40,630 nt of DNA from a virus, in IMG/VR virus record IMGVR_UViG_3300020051_000035, positions 1 through 40,630 of that record. One strand, given 5' to 3'. The notes beneath the pieces were generated by a model. It worked only from the letters and a program-made list of their open reading frames with translations, ran no database searches and was not told the DNA's origin. Every line of letters starts with the position of its first letter. Position 1 is the first letter of the stretch. Below, in pieces: positions 1 through 7,113 of the stretch. The position numbers and the translations under genes were made by a program.

Positions 1-2
1 CG

Positions 3-1592
3 CTCACGGGACTCAAGCATACCCAGCGGGAAAAGATACTCACGTGGTTGCAGCAGCGCGGCTGGCAGGGCAACGATCTCAAAGCAGAGACCGTGGACGC
101 GCACCTCGACAGTGCCGAGGGTGCAGGTGGCTCGGAGTCGGATGGAGAGGATGAGGACAGTCAGGAGGCCGAGTTCGGTGAAGACGACGGCACCGACATC
201 AGCCGGGCACTCATGCTGCGCAAACGGCTCACCTATGCTGCCGTGAAGAAGGTGAAGGCCATTCTTGCCATGGTCGGGCCTGATGACAACCGGGTGCGTG
301 GCACGCTCATTTTGTGGGGTGCCGGGCCGGGCCGGTGGGCCGGGTTCAAGGTGCAGCCCCAGAACATGAAGCGCCCGTCCACCCGGCTGGTGCGTGACAT
401 GCCGTGGAAGGCCATGGGATTCAAATCCGAGGGCAAAGCCCTGAGCTGGCTCACCCAAGCCGCGTATCGGGACATTCTGGCTGGCCGGGATGCCGACTGG
501 TTGGAGCTGGTCTATGGTCCACCCCTTGAAGTGGTCAGTTCGTGCATCCGGCATTTCATCCACGACTATCAGGTGTGCCCGCATTGCGGTGGCACCGGCA
601 GACCCCCGGAGAAATGGTACAAGCGCAGCGAGCCGTGCTCGAAGTGCGCCAGCATGAAGTATTTGGAGAACTACATGCTCTCAGCCGACTTCGCTGCCAT
701 TGAGGCCCGTGGTGTGGCATGGCTCGCTGGTCAGGAAGACGCGCTCGAAGAATACCGTCAGGGCATTGACCGTTACAAGAAGATGGCCAGCAGGATCTAT
801 GGTGTGCCCTATGAAGAGGTGCAGGAGTTCCCCCAGCGTTTCGTGGGCAAACAGGCCGTGCTGCTGCTGGGCTATCAAGGCGGTGGCCCCAAGTTCCGGC
901 AGACCTGTGAGAAGTATGGATACTTCGACCTGCCCGAGGGCTTCGAGGATGAGGTCGTCAAGATCTATCGTGAGTCCCACCCCGAGATTGTGAAGCTCTG
1001 GCGCAAGATGGACCAGTGCTCACGGGCTGCCGTGCTGAGCCCCGGCAAGGTGGTCGAGGTCAATGACAAGCTTTCGTTCCGAGTCATGGAGATTGCCAAT
1101 GGCACGAGCTTCCTGCTGCTTCGTCTGCCGAGTGGCCGGGAGATCAGCTACCCCATGCCCGAGCTGGTCAAATGCCTGAGCTACACGCACAAGGGTAAGC
1201 GGGTGCAGATCTTTGAACCGCAGCCCGAGGACATCCAGAAAGCCATCGAGCGCGTGGGTGAGAAAAAGCATTTCCTAAAAGATGTTGTCACATATTATGG
1301 CAAGACCGGGAAAGATGGCACGAAGGCTTGGGGGCGCGTTCCCACGTATGGCGCGAAGTACACGGAAAATGCCACCCAAGGTTTAGCCGCCGACTTTATG
1401 GTCAACGGGGCCCTCAACTGTGAGGATGCCGGATACGAGATTGCCACCCTCATCCACGACGAATCTCTCAACTACAAGAAACCGGGACAGACACCGGAGG
1501 AACTTTGCAGGCTTCTCGCCAGCACACCAGAATGGGCAAAGGGCATGCCTCTGCTGGCCGAAGGAAAAACAGTGCCTTTTTACATGAAATGA
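3..1592 (+). CDS. Family A DNA polymerase, C-terminal part (5' truncated by window edge)
   Basis: Replicative DNA polymerase of the Pol I family; the reading frame is open to the left edge, so the start lies outside the window. Visible motifs: GAGPGRWAG with QPQNMKRP before the palm, motif A as DFAAIEAR, motif B as R(837)-x3-K(849)-x7-Y(873; nucleotide positions of codons), and motif C as HDE at 1455-1463. Lys, Arg and Tyr of motif B are kept, but the residue equivalent to E. coli Phe762 is Leu (codon 861-863). A CxxC...CxxC insertion (Cys codons at 576, 585, 636, 645) sits just before motif A, where relatives usually have a short turn. No exonuclease domain is in the visible part; an exonuclease is encoded separately at 2352. 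The stop overlaps the next start (ATGA). Family assignment is firm; the missing N-terminus limits more. Confidence 0.93.
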   Translation, partial: LTGLKHTQREKILTWLQQRGWQGNDLKAETVDAHLDSAEGAGGSESDGEDEDSQEAEFGEDDGTDISRALMLRKRLTYAAVKKVKAILAMVGPDDNRVRGTLILWGAGPGRWAGFKVQPQNMKRPSTRLVRDMPWKAMGFKSEGKALSWLTQAAYRDILAGRDADWLELVYGPPLEVVSSCIRHFIHDYQVCPHCGGTGRPPEKWYKRSEPCSKCASMKYLENYMLSADFAAIEARGVAWLAGQEDALEEYRQGIDRYKKMASRIYGVPYEEVQEFPQRFVGKQAVLLLGYQGGGPKFRQTCEKYGYFDLPEGFEDEVVKIYRESHPEIVKLWRKMDQCSRAAVLSPGKVVEVNDKLSFRVMEIANGTSFLLLRLPSGREISYPMPELVKCLSYTHKGKRVQIFEPQPEDIQKAIERVGEKKHFLKDVVTYYGKTGKDGTKAWGRVPTYGAKYTENATQGLAADFMVNGALNCEDAGYEIATLIHDESLNYKKPGQTPEELCRLLASTPEWAKGMPLLAEGKTVPFYMK

Positions 1593-2329
1593 GTGTTCAA
1601 CTGATGCTTGGTGAATGCCTTGAGCGCATGCAGGAAATCGAAACCGGCAGCGTGGACATGGTGATGGCCGATTTGCCTTATGGCACGACTGCCTGTAAGT
1701 GGGACGCGGTAATTCCGTTCGCCCCACTGTGGGCACAATACCGGCGCATCTGCAAAAAGAATGCGGCTATTGTGCTCACGGCTAGCCAGCCGTTTACGAG
1801 CGCACTGGTGATGAGTAATCCAACCATGTTTCGGCATGAATGGGTGTGGATAAAGAACCGTGGGAGCAACTTTGCCAATACAGTCCGGGAGCCTTTCAAA
1901 GAGCACGAAGTTGCCTTGGTGTTCAGCCAAGGAGGGTGGATTTACAACAAGCAGATGCAGGAGCGAACCGGTGCCGGTGCGAGTCGGGTTAAGTATGGCA
2001 TTAATAACAAGACAGCCAGTGATAACTACCGGAAATTTGACAACGAGGACGTTGTGATGCGTGGCGAACTTCGCGTGCCTTCATCTTGGCAGAAGTTTAA
2101 TACCGATACCAGCGGAGCACACCCAACGATTAAGCCCGTCGCTCTGATGGAATACTTGATTCGCACCTACACTAACGAAGGCGAGACGGTGCTCGACAAC
2201 ACCATGGGAAGCGGCACAACCGGCGTGGCCTGTATCAACACAGGGCGCAAGTTCATCGGTATTGAGCGCGACCCCGAGTACTTCAAAATCGCACAAACCC
2301 GGTGTGACCCTCTCAACGGCATCTGGTAA
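1589..2329 (+). CDS. DNA adenine-N6 or cytosine-N4 methyltransferase (orphan)
   Basis: Transfers a methyl group from S-adenosylmethionine to an exocyclic amino group of a DNA base. The 246-residue protein carries the catalytic motif DLPY at residues 28-31 near the N-terminus and the SAM-binding GSGTTG motif near the C-terminus; this order (IV before I) is that of beta-class N6/N4 methyltransferases (N6_N4_Mtase family). The start at 1589 is chosen because its ATG overlaps the polymerase stop as ATGA; an upstream in-frame start would run deep into the polymerase. No restriction endonuclease gene lies next to it, so it is an orphan enzyme, most likely marking phage DNA against host restriction. 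N6 versus N4 specificity cannot be told from the sequence. Confidence 0.93.
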   Translation: MSVQLMLGECLERMQEIETGSVDMVMADLPYGTTACKWDAVIPFAPLWAQYRRICKKNAAIVLTASQPFTSALVMSNPTMFRHEWVWIKNRGSNFANTVREPFKEHEVALVFSQGGWIYNKQMQERTGAGASRVKYGINNKTASDNYRKFDNEDVVMRGELRVPSSWQKFNTDTSGAHPTIKPVALMEYLIRTYTNEGETVLDNTMGSGTTGVACINTGRKFIGIERDPEYFKIAQTRCDPLNGIW

Positions 2330-2351
2330 AATCTCAATCACTCAACACAAA

Positions 2352-3101
2352 ATGAACACACCACCAAAACCACAGCCGGTCGATCTCATGATCGACATCG
2401 AAACCATGGGCAACACTCCAGGTGCCGCCATCCTCTCCATTGGAGCCGTCTTCATCAAGGACGGCAAGCTGGGGCATGGATTCTACCAGCCTGTTGACCT
2501 CCAGAGCTGCCTTGAGAACGGCCTCAAGATGGACGCTGGCACTGTGCAATGGTGGATGAAGCAGTCTGATGAAGCCCGTGAGTCCATTACACGGGAGACC
2601 GGTGACAACATCATTGCAGTGCTGGCCAACTTCTATGGCTGGGTGACTCAGAATGCCCAAGGCGCTGAAGTTCAGGTGTGGGGCAACGCCGCCACGTTCG
2701 ACGTGGTGCTCATGGAGGAAGCCTTCCGCCGTGTTGGCTATGACATCCCATGGAAGTTCTGGGGCCACCGCTGCTACCGTACGCTGAAAAACCTCTTCCC
2801 CGGCGTTCCGAAGCCCGAGTTCACCGGCATCAAGCACCACGCGCTCGACGATGCCAAGTTCCAGGCGCTGCACCTCATCAACATTCTTGAACACATAAAC
2901 TGTTTGCAGAACGTGCCTGATTCTGCTACAAACCCACCACAAACCAATGAACAAAAAACACCCGTCGTCCAAAGCCCCGGCTTCGCTGCCCAACCACAAG
3001 TTTGCTGCCCAGACGGAGCATGTGACCTTTGCATCCCAACCGAAGTCCAGCAAAACGACATTGCGGAAGATCCCGCAGCCGGTGTTCCCGGCACGCCATG
3101 A
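2352..3101 (+). CDS. DnaQ-like 3'-5' exonuclease (DEDDh)
   Basis: A 249-residue RNase H-fold exonuclease. The first catalytic motif is DIE (D15, E17), followed by a central region with FDVVLMEEAF, and a last motif HHALDDA, giving the H-x4-D of the DEDDh subclass. Closest in style to the Rv2179c-like/exonuclease VIII-like 3'-5' exonucleases common in phages. It probably provides proofreading or end processing for the polymerase two genes upstream. ATG at 2352 is preceded by an A/C-rich stretch with no Shine-Dalgarno. The last ~50 residues are rich in P, Q and Cys, look disordered, and overlap the next gene in another frame by 155 bases. Confidence 0.9.
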   Translation: MNTPPKPQPVDLMIDIETMGNTPGAAILSIGAVFIKDGKLGHGFYQPVDLQSCLENGLKMDAGTVQWWMKQSDEARESITRETGDNIIAVLANFYGWVTQNAQGAEVQVWGNAATFDVVLMEEAFRRVGYDIPWKFWGHRCYRTLKNLFPGVPKPEFTGIKHHALDDAKFQALHLINILEHINCLQNVPDSATNPPQTNEQKTPVVQSPGFAAQPQVCCPDGACDLCIPTEVQQNDIAEDPAAGVPGTP

Positions 3102-3327
3102 GGTCGTTGTCTCCACAGCCTTTGTCAGGAACAACACCCCGCTGCTGGTCAACTGGCCCACGCTGATCAAGGTGTTCAACGAGTCGGCCCCCACGGCTGA
3201 CCGTCTGCGCAAGCTCATCGTGGTCGAGGTGCAGACCCGCAACCGGCCCACCATGCTCCGCCGCCTCCTGAGCCGCCTGCACATCGTGGAACGGCAGGAG
3301 ATGATGAAGGTGCTCAAGATTAACTGA
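2947..3327 (+). CDS. Hypothetical protein overlapping the exonuclease gene
   Basis: A 126-residue basic protein not assigned to a family. The first ~50 residues are encoded in the overlap with the exonuclease tail and are low in complexity (K, S, P, T). The part after 3101 looks like real coding sequence, with a hydrophobic/charged pattern (VVVSTAFVRNNTP, then LRKLIVVEVQTRNRP and a basic helix to the end). ATG at 2947 follows an A/C-rich leader similar to that of the exonuclease gene. I find no better in-frame ATG after the overlap, so either the long overlap is genuine or the protein starts at a non-ATG codon. Function unknown. Confidence 0.6.
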   Translation: MNKKHPSSKAPASLPNHKFAAQTEHVTFASQPKSSKTTLRKIPQPVFPARHEVVVSTAFVRNNTPLLVNWPTLIKVFNESAPTADRLRKLIVVEVQTRNRPTMLRRLLSRLHIVERQEMMKVLKIN

Positions 3328-3339
3328 ACCAATAATATC

Positions 3340-3585
3340 ATGATTAAAAACAAAACTTGGGTAATGCTCTCTGAAAAAGAAATCAGGGAAGAAGCAAAGC
3401 TTACTGACAAAGAAAAAACTGCCGTGGATGCTTTTGTAAAAGCGGCAAAAGATCTGCCTAAAGGTTTGGTCATTGGCATCTCTGATTTTGATGACCGTAA
3501 TGATGGTATCATCGTCTCAAAAATGATCACTTCTGGGATGTCTGAAGTGGTGGCAAGAGTTCGCAGGAAATCGCTGATTTTTTAA
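3340..3585 (+). CDS. Small hypothetical protein, AT-rich
   Basis: An 81-residue protein of unknown function, predicted mainly helical and rich in Lys and Glu (SEKEIREEAKLTDKEKTAV), ending in a basic segment. Its base composition is clearly AT-richer than the genes on both sides, and it uses A/T-ending codons, which suggests separate acquisition. The ATG follows the sequence AATAATATC, which also precedes the start of the small gene at 10211 in closely similar form (ATAATATC). It lies between the exonuclease and the VRR-NUC gene and is probably cotranscribed with them. Confidence 0.6.
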   Translation: MIKNKTWVMLSEKEIREEAKLTDKEKTAVDAFVKAAKDLPKGLVIGISDFDDRNDGIIVSKMITSGMSEVVARVRRKSLIF

Positions 3586-3588
3586 GTG

Positions 3589-3942
3589 ATGCCCCCCAAG
3601 TTCTACAACCCGGACAAGCACAAGCCCCGTGAAAAAGCCATCGAGGCTGCCATTGGCAGGTATGCCGTGAGCAAGGGGTGCTTGTGGTGGAAGTTCACCT
3701 CACCGAACAACCGCTCGGTGCCTGACCGCTGGCTGCTCACCCCCAATGGTGTGGCTGCCCTGCTGGAGGTGAAACGCCCCGGCGAAAAGCTGACAGTCGG
3801 GCAGTCCGAGAAAATCCAGCAAGTGTTGATACGCCAGGGGCTTGCCGACTGGACGGACAACGTGGAGAAAGGCAAACGGATCATCGACGAGTGGTGCTCA
3901 CTGCCGGGGCCGAAGACTGGCAAACTGGAGGGCGTGTGGTGA
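3589..3942 (+). CDS. VRR-NUC domain nuclease
   Basis: A stand-alone 117-residue PD-(D/E)xK-type nuclease of the VRR-NUC family. The signature is complete: SVPDRWLL (PD at 45-46), LLEVKRP (E60, K62) and a downstream Gln (Q72) in TVGQSEKI. Phage VRR-NUC proteins are thought to cut branched or structured DNA and are often encoded beside SNF2-type helicases, as here (helicase at 4222). An in-frame GTG lies three bases upstream at 3586, but the ATG at 3589 is the more likely start. The following gene begins two bases after its stop. Confidence 0.93.
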   Translation: MPPKFYNPDKHKPREKAIEAAIGRYAVSKGCLWWKFTSPNNRSVPDRWLLTPNGVAALLEVKRPGEKLTVGQSEKIQQVLIRQGLADWTDNVEKGKRIIDEWCSLPGPKTGKLEGVW

Positions 3943-3943
3943 G

Positions 3944-4225
3944 ATGCCAAGCCACGAACAGATGCAAGAAATAGGAACTGTTTTTGCGTGCTATAACCCA
4001 TCAGTGGTTCAACGTCTGGTACCGCAAACAGACAATTGGTGGAGCCAAATGGCCAACAAAGAACTTGAGATGCAGAGCAAGCTTCTCATCCCGATCTGCC
4101 CATGCTGTGGATATGGTCGCACACTCTTTGCCCACGTTCAGAAAACACCCGAACTGGTGATTCCGGCTGAGTTTTCAGACTGGTGCTCCAATTGCAGAAA
4201 AATGTTGGCCAGCAAACTCAAATGA
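3944..4225 (+). CDS. Small zinc-ribbon protein
   Basis: A 93-residue protein with two cysteine pairs, CPCC near the middle and CSNC near the C-terminus, spaced as in a zinc ribbon. No enzymatic motif is visible. The ATG at 3944 comes right after the VRR-NUC stop; the reading frame extends upstream only as a shadow of the nuclease gene. Its stop overlaps the helicase start (ATGA), so it is likely translated in step with VRR-NUC and the helicase and may help them bind DNA. The role is an inference from context. Confidence 0.7.
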   Translation: MPSHEQMQEIGTVFACYNPSVVQRLVPQTDNWWSQMANKELEMQSKLLIPICPCCGYGRTLFAHVQKTPELVIPAEFSDWCSNCRKMLASKLK

Positions 4226-5658
4226 TGCGCTACTCTCCGTCAGAACCCCAACGGTTGGCCCGCAGTCACCTGCTCGCGCACCCTGACACGTTCTTGCTCA
4301 TGGGGATGGGCCTTGGCAAGACCGCCACCATCATCGACCACCTTGATACATTACTGCTCACCGGAGAGGCAAGAGCCATGCTGGTGATCGCACCGCTGGC
4401 CGTGTGCAACTTGACGTGGCCCAACGAGGTGGCCAAGTTCGAGCAGTTCCGTCAGATGCGAATTGCCGACCTGCGCACCGAGGAAGGCCAGAAGCAGTTC
4501 ACCAAGGGCACTGCTCACATCTACACGGTCAACTGGGAGTCCCTGCCCACCGTGGCCGTGCTGCTGGCCAAGCAGAAGTCGCTGGCCGTGCCTTACGACA
4601 TGGTGGTGTTCGACGAGTCCACCAAGGCCAAGAGCAACCAGTCCAAGCGGGCTGCTATCTACCGCGAATACTGCCCCCGTGTCGCCCGGCAGATCGCGAT
4701 GACCGGCACCCCGGCCCCCAACAGTGAGGCCGACCTGTGGGGCCAGATGATGATGGTGGACGGCGGCAAACGGCTTGGCCCGAGCTTCAGCAATTTTCAA
4801 AAGACCTATTTCAAGCCCACTGACTTCCGCAAATACAAGTGGGTGCTCAAGGATGGTGCGGGGGAGCGGATTTACAAACGGATCAGTGATGTCACCCTGA
4901 CGTTGAGGACCAGCGACTGGCTCGACCTGCCTGACACCGTGGTCAACGATGTTGAGATTGATCTAGGGTCTGCACTAATGTCACAATACCAGCAGTTCGA
5001 GGACGAGCTTGTGACCCAGATCCGAGACAAGGTGATCACAGCCCCCAATGCTGCCGCGCTCATCACCAAGCTCATGCAGTTCACCAGCGGAGCCACGTAC
5101 GACGAGGAGAAGCTGGTGCATGAGATCCACGACAAGAAAATCCGGGCGCTGGTGGAGACGGTCAGGAAGATTGACGGTCCCACCCTCATTGGCTACGCCT
5201 ATCAGCACGAGGTTGACCGGTTGAGGAAGGCGCTGCCCAAGGCGGAGTTCTTCTCCGACTACAAGAACAAGGCGGCACAGGTGCAGATGCTGGCACGGTG
5301 GAACGCGGGCAAGATCCCCCAGCTCGTCGCCCACCCGGCCTCCATGGCCCACGGACTCAACATGCAGGATGGCGGGTGCAACCTTGTGTGGTACTCCCAG
5401 ACTTACAGCCGGGAGAAGTCCGAGCAGATGCTGGGCCGTCTGTTCCGGCGCGGACAGCGGAACGAAGTCAACCTGTGGCGGCTCATGTGCCCCGGCACCG
5501 TGGACTACGCCGTGGCTCTGGCCCTGGAGAACAAGGCTGCCAGCGAAAACACCCTGCTGACCGCGCTGCAAAGCCTTGAGGCGTTCCGCCGTGGTGGCGG
5601 CGTGGTCGAGATCGGTGATGATTCAGATTTGATGGAGGATGAATATGAAGATAATTAA
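4222..5658 (+). CDS. SNF2-family DNA helicase/translocase
   Basis: A 478-residue superfamily 2 ATPase. Motifs in order: Walker A GMGLGKT (28-34), motif II DEST (131-134), motif III TGTPAPN (161-167), and in the C-terminal RecA-like half a segment AHGLNMQDGG followed by QMLGRLFRRGQ (motif VI with arginine finger). This is the SNF2/SWI2 arrangement seen in many phage replication modules. It presumably unwinds or remodels DNA at forks or recombination intermediates, working with the VRR-NUC nuclease. The ATG at 4222 overlaps the upstream stop and a second ATG follows at once. The C-terminal end is very acidic. Confidence 0.95.
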   Translation: MMRYSPSEPQRLARSHLLAHPDTFLLMGMGLGKTATIIDHLDTLLLTGEARAMLVIAPLAVCNLTWPNEVAKFEQFRQMRIADLRTEEGQKQFTKGTAHIYTVNWESLPTVAVLLAKQKSLAVPYDMVVFDESTKAKSNQSKRAAIYREYCPRVARQIAMTGTPAPNSEADLWGQMMMVDGGKRLGPSFSNFQKTYFKPTDFRKYKWVLKDGAGERIYKRISDVTLTLRTSDWLDLPDTVVNDVEIDLGSALMSQYQQFEDELVTQIRDKVITAPNAAALITKLMQFTSGATYDEEKLVHEIHDKKIRALVETVRKIDGPTLIGYAYQHEVDRLRKALPKAEFFSDYKNKAAQVQMLARWNAGKIPQLVAHPASMAHGLNMQDGGCNLVWYSQTYSREKSEQMLGRLFRRGQRNEVNLWRLMCPGTVDYAVALALENKAASENTLLTALQSLEAFRRGGGVVEIGDDSDLMEDEYEDN

Positions 5659-5836
5659 ATCAGGAGATACCAAGAAACCCAAAGAAGTGAAATGCACCTG
5701 TCAGGAGTGTGGCTGCAAGTTTTCATTCACTGAGAAGGAAGCCAAGTTCGTCAGCGATCAACGTGACGGAAACTATTACACGGTCAAATGTCCTGAGTGC
5801 AAAACTCCGAACGCCATTGACGCATCACTTTTCTAG
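5645..5836 (+). CDS. Small zinc-ribbon protein
   Basis: A 63-residue protein with cysteines CTCQECGC and CPEC, a likely zinc ribbon, and many lysines. It begins inside the end of the helicase gene. ATG 5645 is preferred over ATG 5639 because GGAGG at 5634-5638 lies six bases before it but directly abuts the other; this is one of the few clear Shine-Dalgarno sites in the window. The gene is AT-richer than its neighbours. It may bind nucleic acid as an accessory of the replication genes; no specific function is recognised. Confidence 0.7.
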   Translation: MKIIKSGDTKKPKEVKCTCQECGCKFSFTEKEAKFVSDQRDGNYYTVKCPECKTPNAIDASLF

Positions 5837-5839
5837 CTC

Positions 5840-6331
5840 ATGAAACATCCTCGCGCCACCAGCCTCAAAATCGTCCAGGCCCCGCTCCCGTTGACCGGTG
5901 AGTCCACCATGTTCAACCCGCTCGCCACACAGGTCGGTGGGCAGCACTACAAGAACATGCCCATCCAGCCGGTGGAGTTCAGCGAGCGCAACCAGTTGCC
6001 ATACTGCATGGCCAACGTGATCAAGTATGTCAGCCGCCACCGGGCCAAGCACGGACGTGAAGACCTTGAGAAGGCCATCCACTATTGTGACCTTGGCCTG
6101 TCCATGTACGAGCAGACCAAGACCGCCTGGCGCACCCAAGACTCGGACTGGGCCATCACACCTCTGCGGTTTTGTCAGGAGAACAAGTTCGACGGCCCCA
6201 CCACCAAGGCCGTGATCCACCTATGCAGTGTGTTCAGCCGTGGCAGCATGGGGTACCTTGAGGCCAAGCAGGTGCTTGAGGGCATCCTTGTGACGGATTA
6301 CCCACCGCTGCGGTCTAGCAGGAGGAGATGA
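5840..6331 (+). CDS. DUF3310 family protein (phage nucleotide-metabolism-associated)
   Basis: A 163-residue protein whose central part (about residues 31-85: QVGGQHYKNMPIQPVEF, then ANVIKYVSRHRAKHGREDLEKAIHY) is the DUF3310 motif found in many phages and often annotated as a nucleotide kinase, without good biochemical proof. The conserved 'GGxHY', 'Y.MRH.K' like and 'DLxKAxHY' elements are all visible. The N-terminal ~23 residues are not part of the family, and M24 is an alternative start. It is the last gene of the rightward replication operon and converges with the endolysin gene. Confidence 0.88.
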   Translation: MKHPRATSLKIVQAPLPLTGESTMFNPLATQVGGQHYKNMPIQPVEFSERNQLPYCMANVIKYVSRHRAKHGREDLEKAIHYCDLGLSMYEQTKTAWRTQDSDWAITPLRFCQENKFDGPTTKAVIHLCSVFSRGSMGYLEAKQVLEGILVTDYPPLRSSRRR

Positions 6332-6352
6332 GTGGTATCAAGCCTCATTTTT
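6327..6352 (+). terminator. Possible weak terminator between convergent operons
   Basis: A short inverted repeat, GATGAG at 6327-6332 and CTCATT at 6344-6349 (one G-T pair), followed by a run of T to 6352. It overlaps the stop of the DUF3310 gene and the 3' end of the endolysin gene, where the plus-strand operon has to end. The stem is only six pairs, so this is tentative. Confidence 0.3.
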
Positions 6353-6886
6353 GCTGACTGCACCACGAGCATTTACGAGGTACCGTTTCACGCTTTCAGG
6401 CTGGCTATGGTATGGTGGGCGGCGGACGGCTTTGCAGCGGTCTTTCTCCACTCGGGTGACACACACTTTGTTCGACTGGTTGCCACCAAGAACATGGTAG
6501 CAGGACTCGTCTTCAGCGATGTAGAAACCGACATGGCCCCCTCCATTGCGCTGGAAAGCAAGAATATCCCCTAGCCCAGCTTGAGGAGACTTCACACCAA
6601 ACTTGGCCCAATTCAACGCCCAAAGAGGCTCCACGACAACTTCAGCAGCCGAACGGGCACGAAGCACCACGATTGCAGCAAAAAGCCCACACCACGGGAT
6701 GTCATCGTCAGAGTACCCATAGATTTTCACCCCTGCATGGTTGAGTTCATCACGCCAGCCGATGATCGTTGCGTTTGATCCTTTGCCGACCACTTCTGCG
6801 GTGCCGTGCAGTTTGAGAGCTTCATGGATGCAACGCGGCAGCGTCCCGATTGTGCCGAGCCATTCATAGTTTTTTGGGTAGTTCAT
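6338..6886 (-). CDS. Endolysin, TIGR02594/NlpC-P60-like peptidoglycan peptidase
   Basis: A 182-residue protein of the TIGR02594 family, a papain-like (NlpC/P60 or CHAP-type) cell wall hydrolase. Active-site Cys is C66 in DDIPWCGLFA and the His is H118 in GGGHVGFY; the following VLGGNQ segment (N136 region) is also typical. No signal peptide is seen, so release would depend on a holin. It is the last gene of the leftward operon, directly after the lipoprotein gene with an ATGA overlap. It should cleave peptide bonds in host peptidoglycan at the end of infection. Confidence 0.9.
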   Translation of the reverse strand: MNYPKNYEWLGTIGTLPRCIHEALKLHGTAEVVGKGSNATIIGWRDELNHAGVKIYGYSDDDIPWCGLFAAIVVLRARSAAEVVVEPLWALNWAKFGVKSPQAGLGDILAFQRNGGGHVGFYIAEDESCYHVLGGNQSNKVCVTRVEKDRCKAVRRPPYHSQPESVKRYLVNARGAVSKNEA

Positions 6887-7113
6887 GGCGTGATGGTCTG
6901 AGGATTCTTGGCGCTGGTGGCACGGGTGTTGTTCTTGATCACTTGATCACCTGCCGCCAGTGCCGCGGCTGCCCCGCTGCCGGTGGTCAGATAAACGAGC
7001 CCAGCAGCGTTGGCATCTTTGACGAGGTTCAGGCCAATCTGAGCCCGCTGTTCTTGGGTGAGGCTCCCACAAGAGACGAGCGCCAGTGTGGCGATGATGA
7101 GGATGTGTTTCAT
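6883..7113 (-). CDS. Small phage lipoprotein in the lysis cassette
   Basis: A 76-residue protein with a short lipoprotein signal peptide: basic start MKH, hydrophobic core and a lipobox LVSC with the modified cysteine at C15. The mature part is small, with an Ala/Gly-rich hydrophobic stretch (LTTGSGAAAALAAG) and a polar tail. Its place between the hydrolase and the endolysin suggests an outer-membrane lysis factor, for example an o-spanin-like protein, and implies a host with an outer membrane. No partner i-spanin is obvious. ATG 7113 is chosen because it gives the signal peptide and an ATGA overlap with the upstream gene. Confidence 0.75.
   Translation of the reverse strand: MKHILIIATLALVSCGSLTQEQRAQIGLNLVKDANAAGLVYLTTGSGAAAALAAGDQVIKNNTRATSAKNPQTITP

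Noticed and set aside
2334-3530. A 398-codon minus-strand frame opposite the exonuclease and small genes.
   Set aside because: The exonuclease motifs on the plus strand are clear; the minus frame is low in complexity and lacks motifs.
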